In this document: positions 46,361-54,877 of the stretch, piece after piece | How positions within the stretch are numbered: position 1 is the stretch's first letter | Layout: each line of letters starts with the position of its first letter | Source of the DNA: Planifilum fulgidum | Lineage (GTDB): Bacteria > Bacillota > Bacilli > Thermoactinomycetales > DSM-44946 | Direction: 5' to 3' | DNA: 64,000 bases | NCBI RefSeq assembly: GCF_900113175.1 | Contig: NZ_FOOK01000018.1 | Span: 1-64,000 of the forward strand | Translations under genes and position numbers: made by a program | Notes under the pieces: generated by a model | Database searches by the model: none | What the model saw: the letters and a program-made list of their open reading frames with translations, nothing else | What the model was told of the DNA's origin: nothing

Positions 46361-47926
46361 ATGCGGGGAAGGAAGACGATGCTCGCTCTGGCGTGCGTCC
46401 TGGTCTTGACGGGGGGAGTTTTGGCCTGTTCATCCCCCGAAGCGGAGCGGGGAGATTCCGGAGACAAAAAATACACCATCACATCCTTCGATTTTCTCTT
46501 TACGGACATTCCCCCCAAGGACGGCCGGGGGTTGAAGATGATCAACGAACGGTTCAATGTCGATTACCGGAGAGAGTACGCAGTGGTTACGGAATATAAC
46601 GAAAAGCTGACCGCCCGCGTCGCTGCGGGGGACATCCCCGATGTGATCGGTTTCAGCATGGAGGAAGACCGGGGCAATTACGTCAAATGGGCGAAACAGG
46701 GAGCGTTTTTGCCCTTGAACGAGTACATCGACGACTATCCCACCCTGAAAATGGTGCCGAAGGAGGTGTGGAACGCCGTCACGGTCGACGGAAAGATCTA
46801 CGCGATCCCCAAGTATTATCCCAAAAAATATCAGATCACGCCGATCATCCGCAAGGATTGGCTGGATAAACTGGGCCTGAAGATGCCCACCAATTTCGAA
46901 GAGTTGAAAGAGGTGGCCATCGCCTTCGCCAAACGGGACCCGGACGGAAACGGCAGGGACGACACCTACGGACTGGCATTCGGGGAAAAGAACTTGATCA
47001 ATTTTTATCACTTCGGCACCTATTGGGACGCCGATGCCTGGTACCACAAAAACGAGAAGGGACAGTACATCCCGGGAATCATCAGCGACGCCCGGAAAGA
47101 GTGGATCCGGGTGATGGCCGAACTGTACAAGGCCGGAGCGATTCAGAAGGATTTCGTTCTGCTGAGTCACAATGAAGCCAACACCAAGGTTTTTTACGCG
47201 GGGAAGGCGGGGATATTCTTCGGTGCCCCGCGGGGGATGGCGGATGATTACATGAAGGCCCTGAAAAAGATCCATCCCGGGGTGGAGCTGGCCCCGATCC
47301 CCCCTTTCAGGGCGCCCGACGGCTCCAGGGGATACACGGCGGGTTCCGGCTTCTACACCGCCTCCGCCCTCTCCGCCAAACTGGCCGATGACCCGGGCAA
47401 GGTGCGCCGGATCCTGGAGATCATCGACTTCGGCCGCAAATTTTATCCTCCGGAGCAGCAAAACCCGAAAAACAAGGATTTTGATTGGCTGTACGGAAAC
47501 GAGGGAACGGGATACCAAATGGTGGACGGAGCGCCGACCTTGCCCGAGGGGAAAAAGGGGCTGGCCCCCTGGAACTACATGATCGACAGAAGCATGTGGG
47601 CTCCCAGCGATGAAGCCAATCAATACCACCGGACGTACAAGACGAAGGAGTACCGGAAGCTGGCGAAGGAACTGGAAGAGATGCACGCGCGCATCCCACA
47701 CTACGACAATCCCATCCACCAGGTGTATTCCGAAACCTTCATTGAAAAAGGGCAGGAAATCACGCTCAAACTGCTGAACGAACAGGCCCGCATCATCACG
47801 GGCGACCGCCCCCTGTCCGACTGGGATCGGCTGGTTCAGGAGTATTTGGAGGCGGGCGGAGCACAGATCATCGAAGAAGTGAACCGCGAGATCAGGAAAA
47901 ACAACATCCGGCCCGGTTGGAAATGA
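46361..47926 (+). CDS. LplA-like extracellular sugar-binding lipoprotein (1)
   Basis: 521 residues. Signal peptide with lipobox VLAC (about residue 23), then KKYTITSFDFLFTDIPPKDG. The solute-binding fold follows, with NERFNVDYRREY, DKLGLKMPTNFEELKEVAIA and a long C-terminal helical part. Proteins of this size and type (LplA, YtcQ) work with LplB/LplC permeases and bind larger or branched oligosaccharides. Near-identical in large parts to the gene at 49461. A ribosome site AGAGGGGGAT precedes ATG 46361. Confidence 0.9.
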   Translation: MRGRKTMLALACVLVLTGGVLACSSPEAERGDSGDKKYTITSFDFLFTDIPPKDGRGLKMINERFNVDYRREYAVVTEYNEKLTARVAAGDIPDVIGFSMEEDRGNYVKWAKQGAFLPLNEYIDDYPTLKMVPKEVWNAVTVDGKIYAIPKYYPKKYQITPIIRKDWLDKLGLKMPTNFEELKEVAIAFAKRDPDGNGRDDTYGLAFGEKNLINFYHFGTYWDADAWYHKNEKGQYIPGIISDARKEWIRVMAELYKAGAIQKDFVLLSHNEANTKVFYAGKAGIFFGAPRGMADDYMKALKKIHPGVELAPIPPFRAPDGSRGYTAGSGFYTASALSAKLADDPGKVRRILEIIDFGRKFYPPEQQNPKNKDFDWLYGNEGTGYQMVDGAPTLPEGKKGLAPWNYMIDRSMWAPSDEANQYHRTYKTKEYRKLAKELEEMHARIPHYDNPIHQVYSETFIEKGQEITLKLLNEQARIITGDRPLSDWDRLVQEYLEAGGAQIIEEVNREIRKNNIRPGWK

Positions 47927-48027
47927 TTCCGGGAGCTGCCGCGTCAGAAGGTCCGAAAACGGATAAAAGGGCGATTTATCCGACGGAAAACGCGTCCTTC
48001 CGCGCCGAGGTGGAGGTGGAATTTCGG

Positions 48028-49290
48028 ATGGCAAGTCCGGAAAAGAAGCCGCTGGTCGAAGAGGCAAGAGGGGAGAGGACGTCGGGGTTTATCCGCTGGT
48101 TTGGATCCCTGGGGCCGGCGGTCATTACCGCCGCGCTGGTGCTGGGTCCCGGAAGCCTGACGGTGTCCACCAAACTGGGTGCCATGTACGGATATCAGGT
48201 GCTGTGGATTGTCGTCTTGGCGACGCTTTTCATGATGGTTTTCACCGAGATGGGCGCGCGGATCGGGATGGCTTCCGATTCATCCCTCCTCACCCTCGTC
48301 CGGCGGAAGTGGGGATCGCCGGCGGCGGTTCTCATCGGGGCGGGTTCGTTTCTGATCACCTCTTCCTTTCAGGCCGGCAATGCGATGGGGACGGGAATCG
48401 CCTTCGGAACGCTGACCGGAATCCCCGCCCCCCTCTGGACGCTTCTTTTCACGTTCTTGGCGATCGCTTCGCTGTTTCTGAAAAACTTCTATCGGTTTCT
48501 GGAAAAGGCGATGTTGTGCCTGGTCGGTCTCATGCTCGCCTCCTTCCTCTTCACCCTGCTGACGGTGAGGCCGGATCCGGCGGCGGTGGCGGGCGCCCTC
48601 ATCCCCCGCGTTCCGGAAGGGTCCTTCGCGCTGATCACCGCTTCCTTGGCCACGACGTTTTCCATCGTCGGCGCCTTTTACCAGTCCTATTTGGTTCAGG
48701 AAAGGGGATGGGGCCGGGAGAACGTCAAGGAAGGGGTGCGGGAAAGTTACTCGGGAATCTTCTGTCTGGGCCTGATCTCCGCCATGGTGATGGTTTGCGC
48801 CGCGGCCGTCTTGCTTCCCCAGGGCATTCGGGTGAACTCCGTCGTCGAAATGGGCAAAACGCTGGAACCCCTTTACGGAGGCACCGCCACCGCCGTTTTC
48901 ACCCTCGGCCTGTGGGGAGCCGCCTTCTCTTCCCTGATGGGGAATGCGGCGATCGGAGGCGCCTTGCTGGCCGATGCCCTGGGATGGGGTTCCCGCTTTC
49001 ACGGGATGCGGGTGAAAGGATTGGTGGTGGCGGTCATGCTGATCGGCGCCGCCGTCGCTCTGGCCTTCGGAAATGCACCCCTGGAACTGATCGTGACGGC
49101 CCAGCTGATCACCGTCGTGATCGTTCCCCTGATCGGAACGGCGATGTTCCGGATTGCCGGCGACCGGACCCTCATGGGGGATCTTGCGATTTCGGCCGTC
49201 AAGAAGCGAATCGGCGGGGTGGGTCTTTTCGTCCTTTATTTTCTGTCTCTATACACCCTGGGAAATTTGATCCGCGATCTGTTCGGCTGA
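48028..49290 (+). CDS. Atypical Nramp-family membrane protein
   Basis: 420 residues, eleven or so membrane segments. The first segments read SLGPAVITAALVLGPGSLTV and STKLGAMYGYQVLWIVVLAT, the Nramp fold, but the metal-binding DPGN of helix 1 is GPGS and the MPH of helix 6 is replaced (TTFSIVGAFYQSYLVQE). The canonical Mn/Fe ligands are therefore missing and the substrate is unlikely to be a usual divalent metal ion. It sits between two sugar-binding lipoproteins, so a role tied to the glycan is possible. GGAGGTGGA precedes ATG 48028. Confidence 0.82.
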   Translation: MASPEKKPLVEEARGERTSGFIRWFGSLGPAVITAALVLGPGSLTVSTKLGAMYGYQVLWIVVLATLFMMVFTEMGARIGMASDSSLLTLVRRKWGSPAAVLIGAGSFLITSSFQAGNAMGTGIAFGTLTGIPAPLWTLLFTFLAIASLFLKNFYRFLEKAMLCLVGLMLASFLFTLLTVRPDPAAVAGALIPRVPEGSFALITASLATTFSIVGAFYQSYLVQERGWGRENVKEGVRESYSGIFCLGLISAMVMVCAAAVLLPQGIRVNSVVEMGKTLEPLYGGTATAVFTLGLWGAAFSSLMGNAAIGGALLADALGWGSRFHGMRVKGLVVAVMLIGAAVALAFGNAPLELIVTAQLITVVIVPLIGTAMFRIAGDRTLMGDLAISAVKKRIGGVGLFVLYFLSLYTLGNLIRDLFG

Positions 49291-49311
49291 CGCCGCCTCG
49301 GGAATCAATTT

Positions 49312-49333
49312 AAGACAATTAAAAGACTTGTCT
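49312..49333. promoter_or_regulatory. 22-bp operator, copy B
   Basis: AAGACAATTAA-AA-GACTTGTCT, identical to copy A at 35606-35627 outside the two central bases. TTGTCT at its right end overlaps the -35 box. Confidence 0.7.
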
Positions 49334-49358
49334 TGATATCCTCGTCCCCACTTATAAT
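49328..49358 (+). promoter_or_regulatory. Promoter of the second LplA-like gene
   Basis: TTGTCT (49328-49333), 19-base spacer, TATAAT (49353-49358), with the same design as at 35622-35651. The leader is about 95 nt. Confidence 0.6.
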
Positions 49359-49460
49359 AGAAGTGAGCCCATCCATCCAGAATCTTCCGAATCAATCGTT
49401 TCCTTCGAATAGTCCGTACAAGGAGTCGTTTCGGGGGAAAAACCGGAGGGAGGAGTCGCG

Positions 49461-51023
49461 ATGCGGAGGTTTCGCCGGTGGATCGCTTGGATGTGTGTGT
49501 TGGCGCTGACGGGGTCCCTTCTGGCGTGTTCGTCCCGGGACGCGGAAGACGCGGATTCCAAAGACAAAAAGTACACCATCACCTCCATCGATTTTCTGTA
49601 TACGGACATCCCTCCCAAGGACGGCCGGGGCGTGAAGATGATCAACGAGCGGTTCAACGTGGATTACCGGCGGGAGTACGTGGTTTACACCGAGTACGTC
49701 CAGAAGCTGACCGCCCGGGTGGCCTCCGGGGACATTCCCGACGTGATCGGTTTCGAGGGGAGCATCGACCGGACCAACTTTTTCAAGTGGGCGAAGCAGG
49801 GAGCGTTTCTCCCCCTGAACGATTACATCGATGATTATCCCACCCTGAAGATGGTGCCGAAGGAGGTGTGGAACGCCGTTTCCGTCGACGGAAAGATTTA
49901 TGCCATTCCCAAATACTATCCCCAAAATTATCTGCTCACGCCGATCATCCGCAAGGATTGGTTGGACAAACTGGGCCTGAAGATGCCCACCAATTACGAG
50001 GAACTGAAGGAAGTGGCCATCGCTTTCGCCACCAAGGATCCGGACGGAAACGGCAAGGATGACACCTACGGCCTGGTGTTCGGGGAAAAGCTTTGGCCGA
50101 ATTATCATTTCGGCACCTACTGGGACGCCGATGCCTGGTACCACAAAAACGAGAAGGGGCAGTACATCCCGGGGATCATCAGCGACGCCCGAAAAGAGTG
50201 GATCCAATTGATGGCCGAGCTGTACAAGGCCGGTGCGATTCAGAAGGATTTCGTCCTCCTCAATCCCAATGAGGCCAACACCCGCGTGTTTTACGCGGGG
50301 AAGGCGGGGATCATGGTGGGAGCCCCCCGGGGGATGTCGGACGATTACATGAAGGCTCTGAAAAAGATCCATCCCGACGCGGAATTGGCCGCCATTCCCC
50401 CCTTTGAAGCCCCTGACGGCTCCCGGGGTTACACGGCGGGGTCGGGCTATTACACCATGACCGCCCTGTCCGCCAAGCTGGCCGATGATCCGGGCAAGGT
50501 GCGCCGCATATTGGAGATCATCGACTTCGGCCGCAAGTTTTACCCCCCCGATCAGCAGAAGCCGGAAAACAAGGATTTTGACTGGCTTTACGGCAATGAG
50601 GGAACCGGGTACCAGATCGTGGACGGGGTTGCGACACCCCCCGACGGGAAAAAGGGGCTGGCTCCCTTCAACTATCTGATCGACAACAAGATGTGGGCGC
50701 CCAGCGACGAGGCCAACCAATACCACCGGACATACAAGACAAAGGAGTACCGGAAGCTGGCCAAGGAACTGGAGGAGATGCATGCCGGCATCAAGCACTA
50801 TCAAAATCCGATCCATCAGGTGTACTCCAAAACCTTCGTCGAAAAGGGGCAGGAGATCACCGAGAAATTGCTGAATGAACAGGCCCGGATGATCACCGGC
50901 GATTTGCCCCTTTCCGAATGGGACCGGCTGGTGAAGGAATATCTGGATTCCGGCGGAGCGCAGATTATCGAGGAAGTGAACCGGGAGATTCAGAAGAACA
51001 ACATTCAGTCCGGCTGGAAATGA
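49461..51023 (+). CDS. LplA-like extracellular sugar-binding lipoprotein (2)
   Basis: 520 residues, a close copy of the protein at 46361: same signal peptide layout (lipobox LLAC), the same KKYTITSIDFLYTDIPPKDG start of the mature part and long identical blocks (AGAIQKDFVLL, GTYWDADAWYHKNEKGQYIP). Differences cluster at the N-terminus and a few loops, so the ligand may be similar but not the same. It has its own promoter and operator, unlike the first copy. GGAGGGAGGAG precedes ATG 49461. Confidence 0.9.
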   Translation: MRRFRRWIAWMCVLALTGSLLACSSRDAEDADSKDKKYTITSIDFLYTDIPPKDGRGVKMINERFNVDYRREYVVYTEYVQKLTARVASGDIPDVIGFEGSIDRTNFFKWAKQGAFLPLNDYIDDYPTLKMVPKEVWNAVSVDGKIYAIPKYYPQNYLLTPIIRKDWLDKLGLKMPTNYEELKEVAIAFATKDPDGNGKDDTYGLVFGEKLWPNYHFGTYWDADAWYHKNEKGQYIPGIISDARKEWIQLMAELYKAGAIQKDFVLLNPNEANTRVFYAGKAGIMVGAPRGMSDDYMKALKKIHPDAELAAIPPFEAPDGSRGYTAGSGYYTMTALSAKLADDPGKVRRILEIIDFGRKFYPPDQQKPENKDFDWLYGNEGTGYQIVDGVATPPDGKKGLAPFNYLIDNKMWAPSDEANQYHRTYKTKEYRKLAKELEEMHAGIKHYQNPIHQVYSKTFVEKGQEITEKLLNEQARMITGDLPLSEWDRLVKEYLDSGGAQIIEEVNREIQKNNIQSGWK

Positions 51024-51049
51024 GAAGCAAATCCCCCTCAACATCCGCC

Positions 51050-51084
51050 CGGGAGAGCCGGCTTCGATCCGCCCGGTTCTCCCG
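51050..51084 (+). other. Stem-loop after the second binding-protein gene
   Basis: CGGGAGAGCCGG (51050-51061) pairs with CCGGTTCTCCCG (51073-51084), 12 bp with one G-U. No T-tract follows. Such hairpins often protect binding-protein mRNA so that it outlasts the downstream part. Confidence 0.5.
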
Positions 51085-51211
51085 CCGCCATCTGAATCCG
51101 CTTGAAAAAGTCCGGGGCGACTTTGCCGCTCGGCAAAAGGACGCGGCGGACCGGCCTGTTCCGGATGCGGAAGGGCCGCCCACCCTTTGCACGGAGAGGA
51201 GAGGAACGGCG

Positions 51212-52228
51212 ATGGAAAGTCTTGAAGAGTTGGAACGAATCCTGACGGAACCCTCGGACCGGCTGGTTCGCGACGTGTCCCGGCTGGACGGGGATCTGAT
51301 CATTCTGGGCGTCGGGGGGAAAATGGGTCCCGGACTGGCAAAATTGGCCAAGAAGGCCTTTGAACGGGCCGGGCTGAAGCACAGGGTGATCGGCGTGTCC
51401 CGCTTTTCGGACCAAGGGGTTCGCGAGGAACTGGAGCGAAGCGGGGTGGAGACGATTTCCGCCGATCTCCTGGAAGAGGATCAACTGCAGGCCCTGCCCG
51501 ACGCCAAATATGTGATTCACATGGTCGGTCGGAAGTTCGGCACCAAAGGCAAGGAACACCTGACCTGGGCGTTGAACGCTTATCTTCCGGGAAGGGTGGC
51601 CCTGAAGTACCGGAATGCCCGGATCGTTTCCTTTTCCACCGGAAACGTGTACCCCCTCGTGAAACTGGCGCAGGGGGGCGCGACGGAGGAGGACCCGCCC
51701 CGGCCGACCGGCGAGTATGCCCAGTCCTGCCTGGGCCGGGAGCGGGTATTCGAATACTTTTCCCGGAAGTACGGGATTCCGATGTTGCATTTTCGCCTCA
51801 ATTACGCCATCGAAATGCGTTACGGGGTGCTTTTGGAAATCGCCCAGGCGGTGCGGCAGAGGCAGCCCATCGACCTCCGCATGGGCCAGGTCAACGTGAT
51901 CTGGCAGGGAGACGCCAGCGAAATGGCCATCCGTTCCCTTCTGCACTGCCAGTCGCCGCCCAAGATTCTGAACGTGACGGGACCGGAAAGCATTCCGGTC
52001 CGATGGCTGGCCCGGGAATTCGGCCGCCGGTTCAAGGTGGAGCCGATTTTTGAAAATGAAGAGGAGGACAGCGCCCTCCTGAGCAACGCGTCGGAAGCCC
52101 ATCGGCTGTTCGGCTATCCCCGGGTGTCCCTCCGGCAGATGATCGAGTGGACGGTGAAGTGGCTTGAGACCGGGGGCGTCATCTACAATAAGCCGACGCA
52201 TTTTCAGGAACGGGAGGGAGAGTTTTGA
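51212..52228 (+). CDS. NAD-dependent epimerase/dehydratase (extended SDR)
   Basis: 338 residues. The cofactor loop is IILGVGGKMGPGLAKLAKKA. VSFSTGNVYPL carries the active-site Ser/Thr region, but the usual YxxxK is YAQSC, so the catalytic Lys seems to be missing and the activity is uncertain. The C-terminal domain matches sugar epimerases (LNVTGPESIPVRWLAREFGR). It is followed immediately by the aldolase gene, 1 bp apart, and probably modifies the imported sugar. GAGAGGAGAGG precedes ATG 51212. Confidence 0.82.
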   Translation: MESLEELERILTEPSDRLVRDVSRLDGDLIILGVGGKMGPGLAKLAKKAFERAGLKHRVIGVSRFSDQGVREELERSGVETISADLLEEDQLQALPDAKYVIHMVGRKFGTKGKEHLTWALNAYLPGRVALKYRNARIVSFSTGNVYPLVKLAQGGATEEDPPRPTGEYAQSCLGRERVFEYFSRKYGIPMLHFRLNYAIEMRYGVLLEIAQAVRQRQPIDLRMGQVNVIWQGDASEMAIRSLLHCQSPPKILNVTGPESIPVRWLAREFGRRFKVEPIFENEEEDSALLSNASEAHRLFGYPRVSLRQMIEWTVKWLETGGVIYNKPTHFQEREGEF

Positions 52229-52229
52229 G

Positions 52230-53297
52230 ATGGCGAACGAGCCCTTGTCCCCAAGGCTAAGGGAAGCGTTGCGCGACGGCCTGGTGATTCCCGCCCATCC
52301 CCTGGCCCTGAACGCCTCCAGGCGCCTGGATGAGCGGAGACAGCGGGCGTTGACCCGTTATTATGTCGAAAGCGGCGCCGGAGGGGTGGCGGTGGGGGTT
52401 CACACCACCCAGTTCGCCATCCGCAAACCGGGAATCGACCTGCTGGAACCGGTGCTCCGCCTGGCGGCGGAAGAGGTGGAGCGGATGAATCCGGATCGCC
52501 CCGTTTTGCTGGTGGCGGGGATCTGCGGGGAGACGGAGCAGGCTCTCCGGGAAGCGGAATTGGCCCGGAAGCTGGGCTATCACCTGGGGCTGCTCAGCCC
52601 CGGGGGGCTCGGTCATCTCAGCGAGGAGGCCCTTCTCGAGCGGGCCGAGCGGGTGGCCGAAGTGATCCCCCTGTTCGGCTTTTACCTGCAGCCGGCCGTC
52701 GGCGGGCGGGAACTCTCCTTCGATTTTTGGCGGGCGTTTGCGGAGATCCCCGGGGTGGAGGCGATCAAGATCGCCCCCTTTGACCGGTACCGGACGGTGG
52801 ATGTGGTCCGGGCGGTGTGCCACTCGTCCCGCCGGGACGAAGTCGCCCTGTACACCGGCAACGATGACAACATCCTGGCGGATCTGTTGACCCCGTTTCG
52901 CTTCCACATCGGCGGAAAGATCGTGGAAAAGCGGATTGTCGGCGGACTTTTGGGACAGTGGGCGGTCTGGACCCGGAAGGCGGTGGAGCTTTTGGAACAG
53001 GTGAAGCGGGTTCGGAATCAAAACGCGATTCCGCCCGAATTGCTCGCCCTGGGGAGCCGGCTGACCGATGCCAATGCCGCTTTGTTCGATGCGGCCCATC
53101 GTTTCCGCGGCTGCATTCCGGGGATTCACGAGGTGCTCCGCCGCCAGGGGCTTCTGGAGGGGCGATGGTGCCTCGATCCGGAGGAGGAGTTGTCACCGGG
53201 CCAGATGGAGGAAATCGACCGGGTGTGTCGGGCGTATCCGGATCTTGCCGACGATGCCTTCGTGCGCCAAAATCTGCGGCGCTGGCTGGAGGTGTGA
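52230..53297 (+). CDS. DapA/NanA-family aldolase
   Basis: 355 residues, a class I TIM-barrel lyase. The Schiff-base Lys lies in VEAIKIAPFDRYRTVDVV (about residue 180) and the hydroxyl-bearing Tyr in GFYLQPAVGG. Dihydrodipicolinate synthase itself is about 290 residues; the longer C-terminus here favours a sugar-acid (keto-deoxy acid) aldolase or dehydratase. With the lyase and oxidoreductases it would make pyruvate-containing fragments. ATG 52230 follows GGGAGGGAGAG. Confidence 0.82.
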   Translation: MANEPLSPRLREALRDGLVIPAHPLALNASRRLDERRQRALTRYYVESGAGGVAVGVHTTQFAIRKPGIDLLEPVLRLAAEEVERMNPDRPVLLVAGICGETEQALREAELARKLGYHLGLLSPGGLGHLSEEALLERAERVAEVIPLFGFYLQPAVGGRELSFDFWRAFAEIPGVEAIKIAPFDRYRTVDVVRAVCHSSRRDEVALYTGNDDNILADLLTPFRFHIGGKIVEKRIVGGLLGQWAVWTRKAVELLEQVKRVRNQNAIPPELLALGSRLTDANAALFDAAHRFRGCIPGIHEVLRRQGLLEGRWCLDPEEELSPGQMEEIDRVCRAYPDLADDAFVRQNLRRWLEV

Positions 53298-53304
53298 AAG
53301 TGCC

Positions 53305-53961
53305 ATGGGCGGATGGGCCGGGGCTCTTGTGAAGGCGGGGGAATGGGCGCTCCGCCTGGCGTGTCTGAATCTTCTCTGGATCCTGTTCACCTTCCTCGGT
53401 GGCGGGGTCCTGGGACTGTTCCCCGCCACGGCGGCCGTCTTTTCGATGATCCGCAAAGGGTTGAGGGAAGAGTGGACGTTTCCGATGTTTCGCACCTTTT
53501 GGTCGTTCTACCGCGCCGATTGGGTTCCCATGAACATCCTGATGGTCATCTATTCGGTGATGGGACTGGGACTTTTCCTCGACTTCCGCCTGGTTCGGGA
53601 GTGGGAGGGGGCGGCGCAGCCGTGGGTCGTCCTCTTCCTGATTTTCGCCCTTTCCGTCTATCTCCTGTCCCTGCTCCATCTCTTCCCCCTCTATGCCCAC
53701 TATCGGCTGAAGCTGCGCGAGTACGTCCTGCAATCCTTTTTGATCACCCTGTATCGACCGCTGGCCTCCGTGTTGATGGGGGGTGCCGTGTATTTAATGT
53801 GCGCCGCCATGTCGTGGCTGCCCGGCACCCTTCCGGTGTTCGCGGTGAGCCTTCCCGCCACGGTGGTCATGGCGTTTTCCCTTCGCACCTTCCGTTCGAT
53901 CGATCCGACGGCCGCCGCCCCCAAAGCGGGTTGGGCAGGGGCCGAAAAAAAACAGTCCTGA
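53305..53961 (+). CDS. YesL-like DUF624 membrane protein
   Basis: 218 residues, five or six hydrophobic helices. The N-terminus, ALRLACLNLLWILFTFLGGG and VLGLFPATAAVFSMIRKGLR, is the DUF624 signature. YesL genes accompany sugar ABC permeases of the LplB/LplC type in Firmicutes; the function is unknown. GGAGGTG is ten bases before ATG 53305, at the end of the aldolase gene. Confidence 0.85.
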   Translation: MGGWAGALVKAGEWALRLACLNLLWILFTFLGGGVLGLFPATAAVFSMIRKGLREEWTFPMFRTFWSFYRADWVPMNILMVIYSVMGLGLFLDFRLVREWEGAAQPWVVLFLIFALSVYLLSLLHLFPLYAHYRLKLREYVLQSFLITLYRPLASVLMGGAVYLMCAAMSWLPGTLPVFAVSLPATVVMAFSLRTFRSIDPTAAAPKAGWAGAEKKQS

Positions 53962-53974
53962 GGGGGGAAGCGGC

Positions 53975-54865
53975 GTGGAAGTGGCTCTGGGGGTGGATAT
54001 CGGAGGAACGAAAGTGGCCGCCGGTCTGGTCAGCGCCGCCGGGGAATGCCTGCATTACGCGGAACTGCCCAGCGCTTCCGAAGACGGCGACGAGATGTTT
54101 CGGCAGGTGATGAGGGCCATCCGGGAAGTGATGTCGGAGGCGGGGGTGTCGCCCGCCGGCATCCGCGGGATCGGCGTCGGCGTTCCGGGAAAAGTGGACC
54201 GGGAGAAGGGGGTGGCGGTCATGCAGAACAATCTCCCCTGGCGCCATTTCCCCTTGGCGGATCGGATCCGGGAGGAGATCCCCGTCCCGGTGGTGCTGGA
54301 CAACGATGTGTGCATGGCCGCCCACGGGGAGTGGATGAAACGGGGGGGATCGGTGGAGGAGACCTTCGTCTATTTCACGATCAGCACCGGGATCGCCTGC
54401 TGCACCATTCATCGCGGGCGGATTCTCCGGGGAGCGGGTTTTTCCGGAGAAATCGGCCTGGCGGTTTTTTCCGGGGAGGGGGGCCGGCTGGAGAAGAAGG
54501 CGGCGGGTCCGGCGATCGGAAGGCTTGCGGGCGGGAAAGGACCGGAAGCTTCCAGGCGGGCGATGCGCCGCTTCCGGGAGGGCGATCCCCGGATGGTTGC
54601 GGCGATGGACGGGGTGATCGAAGCGTGGGCCCGGGGATTGTACGCGATTATCTGCCTGTTGGATCCCCACCGGCTGGTGCTGGGGGGAGGAGTGATCCAC
54701 CGCAATCCGTTCCTGCTGGATGAAATCCGCCGGCGCTTGGAATCCTTGGTCATCCCCGAACAGCGTCCGTCGCTTGAGCGGTTGTCCCTCACGACCCTGG
54801 GGGAGAGGGCGGGATGCATCGGGGCCGGTCTGCGGGTGCTGCGGGGAGAAACCGTTTCGTCCTGA
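53975..54865 (+). CDS. ROK-family sugar kinase, zinc motif missing
   Basis: 296 residues. GVDIGGTKVAAGLVSAAGEC is the ATP/phosphate loop and VVLDNDVCMAAHGEWMKRGG the catalytic Asp region. The ROK zinc signature (GEIGH...CxCGxxGCxE) is replaced by GEIGLAVFSGEGGRLEKK, so His and all Cys ligands are absent. It may still phosphorylate a hexose or N-acetylhexosamine, but structure must be stabilised otherwise. GTG start with GAGGGGGG upstream, 13 bp after the YesL-like gene. Confidence 0.85.
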   Translation: MEVALGVDIGGTKVAAGLVSAAGECLHYAELPSASEDGDEMFRQVMRAIREVMSEAGVSPAGIRGIGVGVPGKVDREKGVAVMQNNLPWRHFPLADRIREEIPVPVVLDNDVCMAAHGEWMKRGGSVEETFVYFTISTGIACCTIHRGRILRGAGFSGEIGLAVFSGEGGRLEKKAAGPAIGRLAGGKGPEASRRAMRRFREGDPRMVAAMDGVIEAWARGLYAIICLLDPHRLVLGGGVIHRNPFLLDEIRRRLESLVIPEQRPSLERLSLTTLGERAGCIGAGLRVLRGETVSS

Positions 54866-54877
54866 GGGGGTGGAGGC

